Shown here: positions 10,512 to 20,661 of the stretch, one piece after another | Position numbering within the stretch: the first letter of the stretch is position 1 | How the letters are laid out: each line of letters opens with the position of its first letter | From: Macrosoma leucophasiata | Taxonomy: Eukaryota; Arthropoda; Insecta; Lepidoptera; Hedylidae | Length of the DNA: 64,000 bases | Direction: 5' to 3' | NCBI GenBank assembly: GCA_036365455.1 | Contig: JAWQUS010000025.1 | Coordinates: forward strand, 24,712,001-24,776,000 | The notes under the pieces: model-generated | Seen by the model: only the letters and a program-made list of their open reading frames with translations | What the model was told of the DNA's origin: nothing | The model's database searches: none | Program-made: the position numbers and the translations under genes

Positions 10512-10794
10512 ACGAACTGATACAAAAAACGTACCCTTTTAAAACGTGATTCTAAAATGGTTATTTTTTGTTCTGAGTTCCGGAACCCTAAAAACTCCAA
10601 CACAAAGGGTTCCGTGGAGGCTACTTAAGTATTTGAAGTCAGACTGAGTTAAACAAGCCTGGATCGGCAGGCTTTGAGACGCATGGTACAAGTTTCTCAA
10701 ATGTTTACTTTATTGAGTAAAGACAGGGCAATCTTGGTTAGCGAGCTTAATGTACATTGCGCGATATAGCGGGTGTCCCAACATGCAGGCTTTC
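10512..10794. other. unassigned DNA with a gttccg-repeat remnant
   Basis: The segment 10578-10620 contains ttccggaaccctaaaaact and aaagggttccgtgg, the signature ends of the dispersed repeat seen at 23008-23632 and 63429-63830, apparently as a collapsed remnant. The rest shows nothing recognisable. Confidence 0.35.
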
Positions 10795-11025
10795 TATCAT
10801 TCTTTAAATATCTCAACCTTTCAATGGATTTATCTGAATTCTATCAATCTACCAACCTACTAATTTGCCAGTCTATCAATAATCTACTAAGTTCCAGTTG
10901 GCCGATGTATCAGTATGCCAGTCAATTAATCAGATATTCTGTTAGTCTGCCAGTCTGCAATTCGGCCAATCAGTCAGTCTCATGTGTATCAGTGTATCAG
11001 CCCACCAGTCTAATAGAATTTAAGT
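10795..11025. repeat. degenerate short-unit repeat (cagtctatcaat-like)
   Basis: Words such as ccagtctatcaat, gccagtcaattaatcag, ctgccagtctgc and aatcagtcagtctc recur with an irregular period near 12-16 bases. The resulting reading frame is rich in Ser, Gln and Leu and has no recognisable domain, so I treat it as decayed simple repeat, not a gene. Confidence 0.45.
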
Positions 11026-11649
11026 GGACCAGTAGACCGACGTCTACTGAGAGAATACCAAACGTCTCTCATAAGAAGGGAAGAGGTTGGGTAACGCGGG
11101 GAAATCAGGCGGGACGTCTAAGTGTCCATTCTATACGTAGTATTAATACATCTTCTGTGATATCGGTTAAAAAATTATACTATGTTATAACAGTGTACTT
11201 GTACAATGTGTAACATAACAGACGCACACCCTTAAAGCAGTTTGTTCAGAATCGATAACCGAATTAATTTCAGGCATCTTTGAGAGTGTAAATTCATGTG
11301 TTTGTTATTGGGACGCCTTTTTTGACACACAGATCCAAGAGTTTATGTGACTTCTTACGCTTTTTTGTGTTTACTTAAATACTGTATGTTTTTATGGAGT
11401 CGGGACGTGACGACCCACCACCCATAAGCGGAAGAATTTTCTTCTACTGGACGAAAATTATTCCACTAGTGCAGTCAGTCAACCGAACAATGGCGATCAA
11501 ACCATTCCAATTTTCTACGTGCTACGCACACAGGTGCACGTGTAAATACACGTCACTGATTGATGTCTGTGTAATAGAGACCAAATTAAGCGTTTGTATG
11601 GAATTTTGGCCGAGTGTCCGCGGTGTGGCAGTAGTTTAAAAAACAACGC
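11026..11649. other. unassigned DNA
   Basis: No supported gene. Several short overlapping frames on both strands show no protein-like features. Confidence 0.35.
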
Positions 11650-11735
11650 AAGATGGGCAGTATCGTCCCGCGATAAAACTACCGCCACTGCGATCGCCAA
11701 TCCACCTGCCAAGCGTGGCTGGACTGATGATATAA
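11650..11735 (+). repeat. dispersed repeat, type gataaaactaccgccactg
   Basis: The block gcagtatcgtcccgcgata and ccgccactgcgatcgccaat and tgccaagcgtggc recurs with substitutions at 13385-13460. I recognise it as a piece common in lepidopteran LINE-derived sequence, but class and ends are not resolved here. Confidence 0.45.
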
Positions 11736-11741
11736 TAATAT

Positions 11742-11919
11742 GTTTTTTTTTTATGTTATGGAAGTGGCAAACTAGCATGCAGTTCACATTGATGTTATCG
11801 TGTTCCGGTCGAACACGATAACAATGTGAACTGAGTGCTGAACACTACCATTTAGCGGCAAGTATATTAGGTATGCAATTGTGCCTACGCCCGCAAGCTC
11901 CGTCACTGGAGCTCTAATA
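11742..11919 (-). mobile_element. SINE-A copy with an internal palindrome
   Basis: The tail (ggaagtggcaaactagcatg) and head-side part (gctgaacactaccatttagc onward) are normal, but the middle is replaced by an inverted repeat at about 11787-11833: ttcacattgatgttatcg, tgttc, loop cggtc, then gaacacgataacaatgtgaa. The arms pair over about 20 bases with a 3-base bulge. The outermost head (accaccagt) is also absent. Confidence 0.75.
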
Positions 11920-12218
11920 TTTAAAAAATAATCGATTTAAAATCATGAAAATGAATTGAGTCAAATATTGAGTCCCACTGTAAGTCCGCTTTACGCCTCA
12001 CATTGGACCCGCGCCTACCTCTTGGGTTGGGGGAGGCTCCAGTGTACCTTACAGCACTCTCTGCTCTATACAGAAACTATTGTGAAGGAATACTATATTG
12101 CAACAAAATATAAAAATGATGAATAAAAGATGCTTTTTATGTTATACTACGAGTAAAAATAATAATGTTAGATAATTATTAAAGAAACGTAATTATAGCA
12201 TGTACACAAATTTTTAGG
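11920..12218. other. unassigned DNA
   Basis: No gene or recognised repeat is visible in this AT-rich stretch. Confidence 0.4.
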
Positions 12219-12345
12219 TTTCAGGAGTGGTAACGCATCTTTATTTTGACCTTGATCTTTGTGTGGGTGTCTCATAGGCTGCAGTCATCACTTAACAGCA
12301 ATATGAACTGCATGTTTGTTTGCCATTTCCATTAAATAAAAAAAG
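12219..12345 (+). mobile_element. SINE-A 3' part
   Basis: A 5'-truncated forward copy beginning at caggagtggtaacgcatc and running through ggctgcagtcatcactta to the A-run. 5' truncation is typical of retroposed copies. Confidence 0.75.
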
Positions 12346-12398
12346 ATGATAATGTATGGCCCCGTATTAACTAACCGTATTAACACACATGCGTGTAA

Positions 12399-12529
12399 GA
12401 CCTAAGGTCTCAGGGATGACAAATGCATTTTGACCTTTGATTTTTGTGTCGATACCTATAGGCTGCAGTCATCACTTAACATCCATGTGAACTGCATGCC
12501 CGTTTGCCACCTTCGTAACATAAAAAAAT
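12399..12529 (+). mobile_element. SINE-A 3' part
   Basis: A second 5'-truncated forward copy close downstream of the previous one, from acctaaggtctcagggatg to the tail gtaacataaaaaaat. It differs enough from its neighbour to be an independent insertion or an old duplication. Confidence 0.7.
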
Positions 12530-12734
12530 GAAACGCGAGATGAATCTGAACACCGCCACTAAATGTCGCGCAACATCGCGTGTGGTGGTGCCACATGTCG
12601 GCGATATGTGAGGAAAGCTTTAAATGCCGCGAAGAAACACGACAATCCGGAGCCTTCGCATCAATTGTCGGCGTTAAGTGTTTGGTACAATGGGCGCAAC
12701 GATATTATTTCCTCCAACGTACGTTTATAATAAT

Positions 12735-12895
12735 AATAAGGAAGTTGGATCAAGGGTCTCATACAGAAGGCGGCACTTCTCGGCACGGCACGTATAGTGA
12801 GGAGGTTCCTGTCTCTGTGACCCTAACCACCGACAGCTTGGACCCTGTTCCCGCTGCCGGCGGCGCACTATTTTTTATTTTTTTATATATATTTG
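12735..12895 (-). mobile_element. LINE 3' UTR remnant with ATT tail
   Basis: On the minus strand a GC-rich block (gtcacagagacaggaacc, gtgccgtgccgagaagtg) ends in ttccttattattattata, a 3' end followed by ATT repeats like those of other retroelements here. There is no coding sequence. It is probably a 5'-truncated LINE 3' UTR; the family is unknown. Confidence 0.5.
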
Positions 12896-12962
12896 TCTTT
12901 TTTTTTTTTTTCAACTTATGTATGTAAAAAAATACTAAATAAGATGAAGAATAAATGAGTGA

Positions 12963-13331
12963 AATAATAATAATGGCAACCTGTAAAATTATACGTCCCA
13001 CTGCTGGGCACGAGTCTCTCCCCTTTTTTGGGGGGAGGCCTAGAGCTTACTCCACGACGCCGCTCCAATGCGGATTGGTGGAGGTGGGTGGGTTAGTGGC
13101 CAACCCGCTGTTGGATGTTTTCAAACCGCTCATAAGGCCTCCGACAAGGCTTAACGACTGCTATCTATCGATAGCAACCGGGACCGACGGCTTACCGTGC
13201 CCTCCGAAGCACGGAAACGTGCATTTTAATTTGCCACTAGCGGTCACCCATCACACACTTGACCGCACCCGTATCGCTTAACCGAGTAGATCGCTTTCGA
13301 TCTACACCAGCAGCGGGATCATGGGCGCTTC
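12963..13331 (-). mobile_element. SINE-B, near full length
   Basis: Reverse-orientation copy with ATT tail (aataataataatggcaacc on the plus strand), the cagcagtgggacgt equivalent, the body and the head. It lies 220 bp from a forward SINE-B copy (13554-13917), so the two could form a large stem. Confidence 0.8.
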
Positions 13332-13384
13332 GCATTGAAAGTAAGATCATTACAATAGCGTGGTAGTAATTGCAATAACACTGG

Positions 13385-13460
13385 AAGGGTAGCAGCATCC
13401 TGCGATAAAAACAACCGCCACTGTGACCGCCAATCCGCTTGCCATGCGTGGCCAAAATGG
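13385..13460 (+). repeat. dispersed repeat, type gataaaactaccgccactg
   Basis: A second copy of the block at 11650-11735: gcagcatcctgcgataaaa, ccgccactgtgaccgccaat, ttgccatgcgtggcc. It sits between two inverted SINE-B copies. Confidence 0.45.
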
Positions 13461-13553
13461 CGTATACTACCGTAAATAACTCCGTTGTGTGTATCTTAAG
13501 GAATGTATTTTGTTCACTTGTGGACGTCTTTTGATTGAATTAATGTCAATATT

Positions 13554-13917
13554 GAAGCGCACATGGCCCCACGGCTGGTGTAGATCAACGGTGGTAGGCG
13601 ATCTACTTGGTTAATCGATACGGGTGCGGTCGGATATGTGATGGGTGACCGCTAATGTCAAATTCAAATGCGTGTTTCCGTGCTTTGGAGGGCACGTTAA
13701 ACCGTCGGTCCCGGTTGCTATCGATAGATAGCAGTCTCTAAACTCTTTCGGAGGCCTTATAGGCGATCTGACAGCGGGTTGGCCACTAACTCTTATCTCC
13801 ACCAATCCGCATTGGAGCAGCGTGGTGGAGTAAGCTCCAGGCTTCCCCCCAAGAAGGGAAGAGACCCATGCCCAGCAGCGGGACGTATCAAGGGATGCCA
13901 TTATTGTTTATTATTGT
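13554..13917 (+). mobile_element. SINE-B, near full length
   Basis: Forward copy from gaagcgcacatggccccacg through tcggaggccttatagg and gcagcgtggtggagtaagc to cagcagcgggacgt and an ATT-rich tail. The segment equivalent to gcggtttgaaaacatc is shortened. Confidence 0.8.
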
Positions 13918-14088
13918 AATTCCAAGGTCATGTAACTTTAATCTCAGTGTACCACTGCCTTTAGTAACCGGTTTGGCTGAGCGCCAGTTCCGACGACCCC
14001 ATATTACGAGGGCTATGTGTTAGCAGAAATATTGAATTTTGTAATTTTTACACCATTGAACGATTTGTCTGTAATGTTATTAAGAATT

Positions 14089-14316
14089 TGGTGGTACAGT
14101 TCCAGTGTTGAAGCACGAGGGCGTAGGCATCACCGCATTATCTAATCTATCTGCCGTCAAATGACAGTGTTCAGCAGTATCGTGTTCCGATTAGATGGTA
14201 ATGTATGGCTCTGTTTTAACTTTGACAGAGACATTTTGACTGACTTCTGGTTTTTGTTGCTTAAAATCCATCTGAATTGCGTAATTGTTTGCCTCCTTGG
14301 TTACATAAAAAAAATA
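14089..14316 (+). repeat. SINE-A, old copy
   Basis: Diverged forward copy: head tggtggtacagttccagtg, body tgttccgattagatgg, and a tail reduced to gtaattgtttgcctcc plus A-run. The middle near the taacaccttaggcc position is deleted. Confidence 0.65.
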
Positions 14317-14387
14317 TATCTGTTTTTTTTACTCTCTAAGTGTAGTTTATTGATGAAAGTTATTACTATCAGTTAAAAAATATAAAA

Positions 14388-14597
14388 AATAAAATACGCT
14401 TACACTCACAGCCCCACAGTAGGTATAAACCTGTGTCGTGGGTGCCGTTGTACACATACAACACATACACAAACACCCAGACCCGAAACAAATATCTGTA
14501 GGCCATACAAACATTTGTCCCGGTGCGGTGATCGAACCCGCGACCCTCCGAATCAAACGGTCATCTCACACGGCTGGACTAACCGGATCGTCAAAGT
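14388..14597 (-). mobile_element. SINE-C (tRNA-derived), near full length
   Basis: On the minus strand it begins gacgatccggttagtccag (A-box-like), has cgcgggttcgatcaccgc (B box) and continues with the family body (cgggtctgggtgtttgtg, ggcacccacgacacagg) to gtgtaagcgtattttat. The head resembles a tRNA, so pol III transcription from internal promoters is expected. Confidence 0.8.
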
Positions 14598-15152
14598 ATA
14601 ACACTACTACTACCACTACTAAGAGAAGTAGTTAGAATACGCGAGAAAATCCGCAAATATAATTTTACAATATAAGAAATAGTTAAGTAGCGAACGTTGT
14701 TGCAAACAATTAAAGTATCAGCTCTGATTGACATCTAATAGACCGAAGCCTACATATAAAAATGTAGTAAGAAACGAGTCCTCTCAGTGTTTTGTTTTGT
14801 CTTATCTTGCCGTTTGTAAAAGAAAGTATGGAACATTCTGTTGATACCTATTTTTATCATTAAGTATTTTTGGACTATTATTTATTTTATTTTGTTTACT
14901 TTGACATATTAATCAACGTATCAGTTGTTATTCGCTTTAATTTTATATTTGTAATTTGACCTATCACAAGCAAATTCTATTATTTCCAAGTGATTAAATG
15001 AATTTTTGAGTTTGAGTTTGAGTTTGTTATTTACTAAAAAAAAACCATGCATAATATTGAGCGCAATTGTAATGGAATTTCATTATTATGTGTCTTGCCA
15101 TTATTATTATTGACTAGTACAGAGTCTCACAGCACAAGAACAGAGCACAGTT
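14598..15152. other. unassigned AT-rich DNA
   Basis: No gene or recognised repeat. A short gagttt-type repeat (gagtttgagtttgagttt) sits near 15007-15025. Confidence 0.4.
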
Positions 15153-15405
15153 TAGGAGCCTGCAGGCGTAGTAGTACTGCATTGTCTAATCTATTCGCAG
15201 TAAAATGGTAGTTTTTGGCACTATTGTGTTCCGATAGGTGCTAATTTACGACCCTGTTACTGCTAGCATGAAGACATAACAGCTTAGACCTCAGGAGTGG
15301 CAACGTATCAACATTGAATTCTCTAGTTTTTATGTAAATGTTTTAAGGCTTTGATATTCACTCTCCATCGATGTAAATTATATGCTTGTTTACCGCTTCA
15401 TGACA
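15153..15405 (+). repeat. SINE-A, old copy
   Basis: Heavily diverged forward copy (gcaggcgtagtagtactgc, tgttccgataggtgct, cttagacctcaggagtgg, tatgcttgtttaccgc). The head is lost and a short insertion lies before the tail. Confidence 0.6.
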
Positions 15406-15439
15406 AATATATTCATTAATGAAATGCAGGCGATTGTGT

Positions 15440-15735
15440 TAATTAAAACGTCAATTGCTCAAGTTTCTTTATCCACTTTTTATATTCAAATCACGATTAT
15501 CCGGATCAAAATCGGGCACTAATTCCTCAGTTTCTTGTAATTTCATTGCATTACATTGTAAGCCCTCTTGATCATTATTTAAACATTTTCTAACAGCTTC
15601 ATTTACCTTTTTATTAATAATGTTTTTCAAATATTCAGAATAATTGTCACTTACTTGACTTTCTCGGCCTCTTTTCGATCGCACATAATTACCTGGATAT
15701 CCATGAAATCTCTTCATTTTTTTAGTCAATACCAC
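15440..15735 (-). pseudogene. gag-like fragment of an LTR retrotransposon
   Basis: A minus-strand frame of 88 residues starts MVLTKKMKRFHG and ends PDFDPDNRDLNIKSG. The closing FDPDNRDLNI followed, one frame over, by a Trp-containing segment resembles the start of the gag/capsid-like domain of insect Ty3/gypsy-type elements. A single-base shift just before 15469 breaks the frame and no pol, protease or LTR is seen nearby. The basic N terminus and charged middle part fit gag, but the match is short. Confidence 0.4.
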
Positions 15736-16103
15736 TTCTGATTATAATTGAATTCAATGGAATTGAATGAATATTAATAGTGAGACACTATTTAATGAAT
15801 TCACGTTTCTGAAAAATAGTCAATACCGCATATTTGCCACAAATAAACAGTATTAAAGCTATACAAAAGACAATATTCCCAAGACAGAAAGGAAATCTGT
15901 AACACGATATTTCTCATTATATTGGGTATTAACACGTCATCTTCGAAGAAATATTACTTCTAGCTGAGTCAGATGATACCGAATCGAGAAATAATTAAGA
16001 TTTATGAGTAAAGTGCATTGCGAAGTTTAATCTTACTAACAGTACTAGATGATGCAACTATTTCTTCGGTAAATCATCTATTGATGAGTAATTTATACGT
16101 ATA
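15736..16103. other. unassigned AT-rich DNA
   Basis: No feature recognised. Confidence 0.4.
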
Positions 16104-16307
16104 CTAGCTGATCCGGAAAACTTCGTATTGCCTCAGAATGAAATAAAGTCATTGTGTCAAAGGTTTGATATATACGGACTATTTGTATGGGAAAATAAAA
16201 TTGTGGTTTTTTACTATTTTCCTTCAATTTCTTCATATTTTCTTAGCCTAGCCGTTCTCGAGCTTTAGCGAGACTAACGAACAGTAATTGATTTTTTTAT
16301 ACAAAGA
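16104..16307 (-). mobile_element. Helitron-like non-autonomous element
   Basis: The plus strand reads A|CTAGCTGATCCGG... and ends ...tacaaaGA|T, i.e. 5'-TC...CTAG-3' between A and T on the minus strand. Near its TC end it shares gccgttctcgagctttagcg and actaacgaacagtaattgat with 55105-55530. Non-coding; class inferred from the ends. Confidence 0.55.
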
Positions 16308-16421
16308 TTGGAATGGTTTACTCGATTTTGAATATACTCGAATGAATCGGGAGTAGCAAATTCGGTAATATCCTTGTCTTGATAGTCGAGTACACAAAAT
16401 TGATATTAATGTCAATGACGT

Positions 16422-16698
16422 GAAGAGCTCTTAGGGTCATAGCTCACTAGAGCCACCCGGCACCGGACCAGCGCCCGATCGCCTCGAGCGATCTGCGCTC
16501 ATTTCATCAACTCCGCTCCGTATCGACACCGCATCGCCTCGACCGCAAGCCGTCAACGCGCGGAAGGCGCGCTGTCTGCGAGTGGTTCACACGTAACATC
16601 GCGTCGCTCACCCGTGGACTACCTGTCGACAACGAGTAAACGCCCTAAAACGAGGCCTAGTCGGGTGCCGGGTGGCTGTATTGAGCCTAAGGCTCTTA
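16422..16698. mobile_element. GC-rich element with about 40 bp inverted ends
   Basis: The left end agagctcttagggtcatagc ... agagccacccggcacc and the right end gggtgccgggtggctg ... gagcctaaggctctta are imperfect reverse complements. The 200 bp interior is strikingly GC- and CpG-rich (gcgcccgatcgcctcgagcg) compared with the AT-rich surroundings. No frame of note. The flanks atgacgt and atgacat hint at a short target duplication. Confidence 0.6.
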
Positions 16699-16994
16699 TG
16701 ACATCATGATTTTCTCTTAAAGGAGGAGGAGAGGTTGATTTGGAGTCACGACTTTGGTAGTCTTCCGTTCGTGATAGATGTTGGACTATCGATAAAGAGA
16801 ATGTTAATTATATTTATTTACATTTTTCATGTTATTGTCTTCAAATATAAAAACTTATACTTACAGTTCTTACATATAAAAGCGAAATCACGAAATATCG
16901 AAAACAGTTTGACAGTCCTTGATGAAATTTGGCAGAGAGGCAGAGATCAGCTAAGAAAAGATTTCGTTCGCCAACAATGAATTTTGGGAGACTT

Positions 16995-17084
16995 TCGTCT
17001 TTGTCTGGGTGTCTATAGGCTGCAGTCATCACTTAACATCAATGTGAACTGCATGCTTGTTTACCACTTCCATTACATAAAAAA
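16995..17084 (+). mobile_element. SINE-A 3' end
   Basis: 5'-truncated forward copy from cgtctttgtctgggtgtc to the tail and A-run. Confidence 0.7.
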
Positions 17085-17201
17085 GGTAAAAAACAAAATC
17101 CACGCAAGTGAATCTGCAGGCAACAGCTAGTAAACTATGTATTTGAGACACAAACCCTCATTATTGAGAGAGGTTTCTTCTTGAAATAAAACTAATTTTC
17201 G

Positions 17202-17420
17202 GATTTATCTCGCGTATATTAAACTAAAATGATTATTTAAAATCGAACCCGACGTTTCGGTCGCTTTTTAGCTTCCGTGGTCTCGGGCAGACTGAACGAA
17301 ATTAAGGTCGTTGCCCGTCGTACACCTACTTAGTCCACCTGGGTGAACCAGGGGTAAAATTTTCTACCCGTGGTACACCTATTATGAATTGGGTGTACCA
17401 GGGGTAATTACAAAAATTAT
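17202..17420 (+). mobile_element. MITE-like repeat, type ggatttatctcgcgtatat
   Basis: It shares ggatttatctcgcgtatatt, tcgctttttagcttccgtgg and gtctcgggcagact with the reverse complement of 39955-40202, which has matching inverted ends. The central part differs (repeated accaggggtaa motifs here). The right end is not clear, so this may be a half copy. Confidence 0.5.
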
Positions 17421-17833
17421 TATGTTCAGCTATCTCCATCTATTTCGCAAACGTCTTGCGTAGCGTTCAAGATTAACACAAAAGTTACTAATTGTATCTT
17501 TAGGTCTTACAGGTTTCTTTTACCAATACTAAAGAAACAATCTAACCCTAATTCATTATATTCGCTATTGTGAGACATAATACGTTGTGTAGAGTTAAAT
17601 AATAATATGACTTTCAGGCAGTTCATCCAGCAGGTAATATTACGAAAGTATTCTAGCATTGTTGCCAAATACATCTCAATACATCAGTGTCCAGCGTGCT
17701 TGGGTCTCCATTGAAAGCGATTTTGAAGCGATTTTTTTTTGTAACTTTGTGATTTGAAAGTCTATGAAACAAACAACAGTAAAAAGAGATAGAAACATAT
17801 ATTCATTAGATTTAACGTGGAAGAAAATGAGTA
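17421..17833. other. unassigned DNA
   Basis: No gene or recognised repeat. Confidence 0.4.
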
Positions 17834-18115
17834 AGGTGGTAGAGCTCCAGCGACGGAGCTCGCGGGCGAAGGCACCACCGCCTTACCTAATATACTTGCC
17901 GCTAAATGGAAGTGTTCAGCACTATCATGTTTCGGTCAGGTGGTAATGTATGGCCCTGTGATTTCCGGGACAGAGGCATAACACCTTAGGCCACAAAAGT
18001 GGTAACGCATCAGCATTATGACTTTGGTCTTTGTGTGGGTGTCTATAGACTGCAGTCATCACTTAACACGAATGTGAACTGCATTCTTGTTTGCCACTTC
18101 CATTGCATAAAAAAA
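17834..18115 (+). mobile_element. SINE-A, full length
   Basis: Forward copy from ggtggtagagctccagcgac through all body blocks to the tail ttgcataaaaaaag. Only the first bases of the head differ. Confidence 0.85.
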
Positions 18116-18280
18116 GCATCATAAAGCATAGTTTTTGAAATTTTTTCAAGGTCTTTTTTTACCACGTGTGACTTTTTTATTACATACATACCTACTCGTG
18201 ACGATTTGAAATAGTTTAGATGAGAAGATACCCAAAAGTGTAGCTCATAAGGTGTAGTAAACACGTAATAACTATAAATG

Positions 18281-18391
18281 TTAACTGGTGGTAGAATTCC
18301 AGTGGCCCTGTAATTGCCGGCACAAAGGCATAACACCTTAGGCCTCAGGGGTGACAACGCATCTGTATTTTGACCTCCGGTCTTTACGTGG
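18281..18391 (+). mobile_element. SINE-A, internally deleted
   Basis: Head (actggtggtagaattccagt) joined directly to ggccctgtaattgccgg, so about 110 bp of the 5' half is missing; it stops at ggtctttacgtgg before the tail. A reverse copy follows 24 bp later. Confidence 0.7.
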
Positions 18392-18414
18392 TCAATTACG
18401 AATTTATTCTTTTT

Positions 18415-18657
18415 TGTATGTGTCGGAAGTGGTAAACAAGCATGCAGTTCACATTGATGTTAAACCCACACAAAGACCTAGGTTGAAATGCAGATGCGTT
18501 ACCACTCCTGAGGCCTAAGGTGTCATACCTTTGTGCCGTACATTACTACTTGACCGGAACACGATAGTGCTGAACACTACCATTTAGCGGCAAGTATATT
18601 AGGTAATGCGGTGGTGTCTACGCCCGCGAGCTCCGCCACTAGAGCTCTACCACCAGT
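18415..18657 (-). mobile_element. SINE-A
   Basis: Reverse copy from tail (cggaagtggtaaacaagcat) to head (gagctctaccaccagt), lacking about 30 bp after the tail (gatgttaaacccacac joins two blocks). It pairs with the fragment just upstream in opposite orientation. Confidence 0.8.
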
Positions 18658-19078
18658 AAATTCCGTGCTTTTTTTCTGTTACTGTTTTATTACTAAGCCA
18701 AAACACTACAAATAATGTACAATTATAGATACCTAATCGAGCTTGAGTAAGTAACCGCGATTTTATTAGCCAATGTAAACAAGCATAACATGTACTGTTT
18801 CTCAAGCCTACCTCAATTTTACTCGATCCTAAGACCTCAAGCCGTTACATACCACAATCCAGTTCAAATGCAGCATTAGAATCGCTGTAAGTGTAGCCGT
18901 ACCTAGTAATTACGGGCACCCACCGCACGCTCGTTATGTACGTGACCGGCCAGTGGAAACAAAGTGGCCCGCGGCATCCACAATTAAAATTGTACACATT
19001 ATTCGATTTTTTTGAAAGAATTGGTCCCTTTGTTCTATGATGATGGTTAGATTTTTTTTTACGTGTGGTGGAAACTTA
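18658..19078. other. unassigned DNA
   Basis: No gene or recognised repeat. Confidence 0.4.
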
Positions 19079-19500
19079 CCCCCTTACTCATAAACGCACA
19101 TTAGACACGTTTTAGCTATTCAGTTTATTCATTTATTTCATATAATTAGGCTCCTGGAGAGCACTTTTACATCGTCATTTTTTTTTAAACTAACCTAGAG
19201 TGAATAACCACTAATAATAATCAAAAATACATAATAAATTAAATAGACACTGAACAATTTTGTATAATATGGAATGTTATTCATAAACGTATTTTAGCTA
19301 AAGTTTTGCTAATCTCTCCTTTGTCTTTTTCTATCCTGCACATTTGACCATGCAACTGACAGAGACAAGGCATTCTATAGCTAAAACGTATCTAATGTAC
19401 GTTTATGAATAAGGGGTTAGTCTTTGTCAGTTGCATTGTGAAATGTGCAGGATAGAAAAAGACAAAGGAGAGATTAGCAATACATTTGTGAATAAGGGGG
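19079..19500. mobile_element. cluster of ccccttattcataaacg-type MITEs
   Basis: A MITE of the 872-1016 family lies at 19275-19416 (gttattcataaacg ... cgtttatgaataagggg). Directly after it, 19417-19500 is an inverted partial copy (gttgcattgtgaaatgtgc, aaagacaaaggagagatt, gaataaggggg) that can pair with the interior of the first. A lone terminus, cccccttactcataaacgc, stands at 19079. The cluster suggests one MITE landed in another of the same family. Confidence 0.65.
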
Positions 19501-19536
19501 TTAGCATGCAGCTCACGTTTGCAGTTCACATCTTTT

Positions 19537-19812
19537 ACTGGTGGTAGAGCTCCAGTGACGGAGCTCGCGGGCATAGGCACCACCGCATTACCTAATACAC
19601 TTGCCGCTAAATGGTAGTATTCAGCACTATCGTGTTCCGATCAGGTGGTAATGTACGGCCTTGTTATTTCCGGGACAGAGGCATAACACCTTAGGCCTCA
19701 GGAGTGGTATTGACCTTGGTCTTTGTGTGGGTGTCTGTAGGCTGCAGTCATCACTTAACCTCAATGTGAACTACATGCTTGTTTACCACTTCAATTACAC
19801 AAAAAAAAAATA
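19537..19812 (+). mobile_element. SINE-A, full length
   Basis: Forward copy with intact head actggtggtagagctccagt and tail ending in a long A-run followed by taataataat. About 15 bp (the acgcatctgcatttt block) is missing after ggagtggta. Confidence 0.85.
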
Positions 19813-20217
19813 ATAATAATATGACTGTAACATATTTTTAACTCAAATGTTCTTTACATCGAATTTTAGTTCGCTCTTCTAAGTAAGCAAATGCTTCAAT
19901 ATCCGTTAAAATATCTTATTCATATGCGATGAATTATTTTAATCTATAAGATACAAGACATTTTTCATTCTGAATAAAATAAAGTCAACTTAGCAATTTT
20001 TCATAGGAAAATACCAGATTTAAACACTCAGCTCCCCTAACGAGCTGAGACTTTCATATAAAAAGTAAAAGGCAAGCTCAACCGTCTAGGTTACCTGGAA
20101 ATGTTTTTATGTTCTTTTTAATAATATAAAACAATTTAATTGGGTTTGGATATTATTGTTTTTAAACTTAAATAAACATATTCGTTATGAAATATTTACA
20201 TATATTTATATTTAAAT
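19813..20217. other. unassigned AT-rich DNA
   Basis: No feature recognised. Confidence 0.4.
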
Positions 20218-20491
20218 ATTTTTATGTGATGAAAGTGGTAGACAAGCTTGCAGTTCACATTGATGTTAAGTGATGACTGAAGCCTATAGACACACTTTTA
20301 TATAAAGGCCAGAGGTTAAAATATAGATACGTTACCACTCCTGAGGCCCAAGGTGTTATGCCTCTGTGCCGGAAATTACAGGGCCGTACATTACCACCTG
20401 ACCGGAACAGGATAGCGCTGAAAACTACCATTAATCTGCAAGTATATTAAGGTAAGCGGTGGTGCTACGTCACTGGAGCTCTACCACCAGT
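20218..20491 (-). mobile_element. SINE-A, near full length
   Basis: Reverse copy from tail (gtggtagacaagcttgcagt) to head (gagctctaccaccagt); about 15 bp around the cgcccgcgagctcc block is missing. Confidence 0.8.
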
Positions 20492-20661
20492 AACGTACGT
20501 CAAAAAAAACTGTTATTTAAGCCGCTTAATGCAATTCACTATCTTTTTTGTTATTTGTTTAGAGTCGTTTACAATACTATTAAAACAGGCGCGTGGAGTC
20601 ATCAAAGCATTCTTGTAATTCCAGATGTTAATTCATCTCTAACGACATTTACGATGACATT

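Noticed and set aside
10773..11213. 146-codon plus-strand open frame
   Set aside because: It is produced by degenerate word repeats (cagtc, atcaat); composition is Ser/Gln/Leu-biased with no domain.
13611..13901. 96-codon minus-strand open frame, and the similar frames at 1162-1362, 12955-13281 and 61173-61418
   Set aside because: All are the same incidental reading of SINE-B copies, with no relation to a protein family.
16427..16690. CpG island promoter of a host gene
   Set aside because: The inverted ends indicate a mobile element, and no exon follows on either side.
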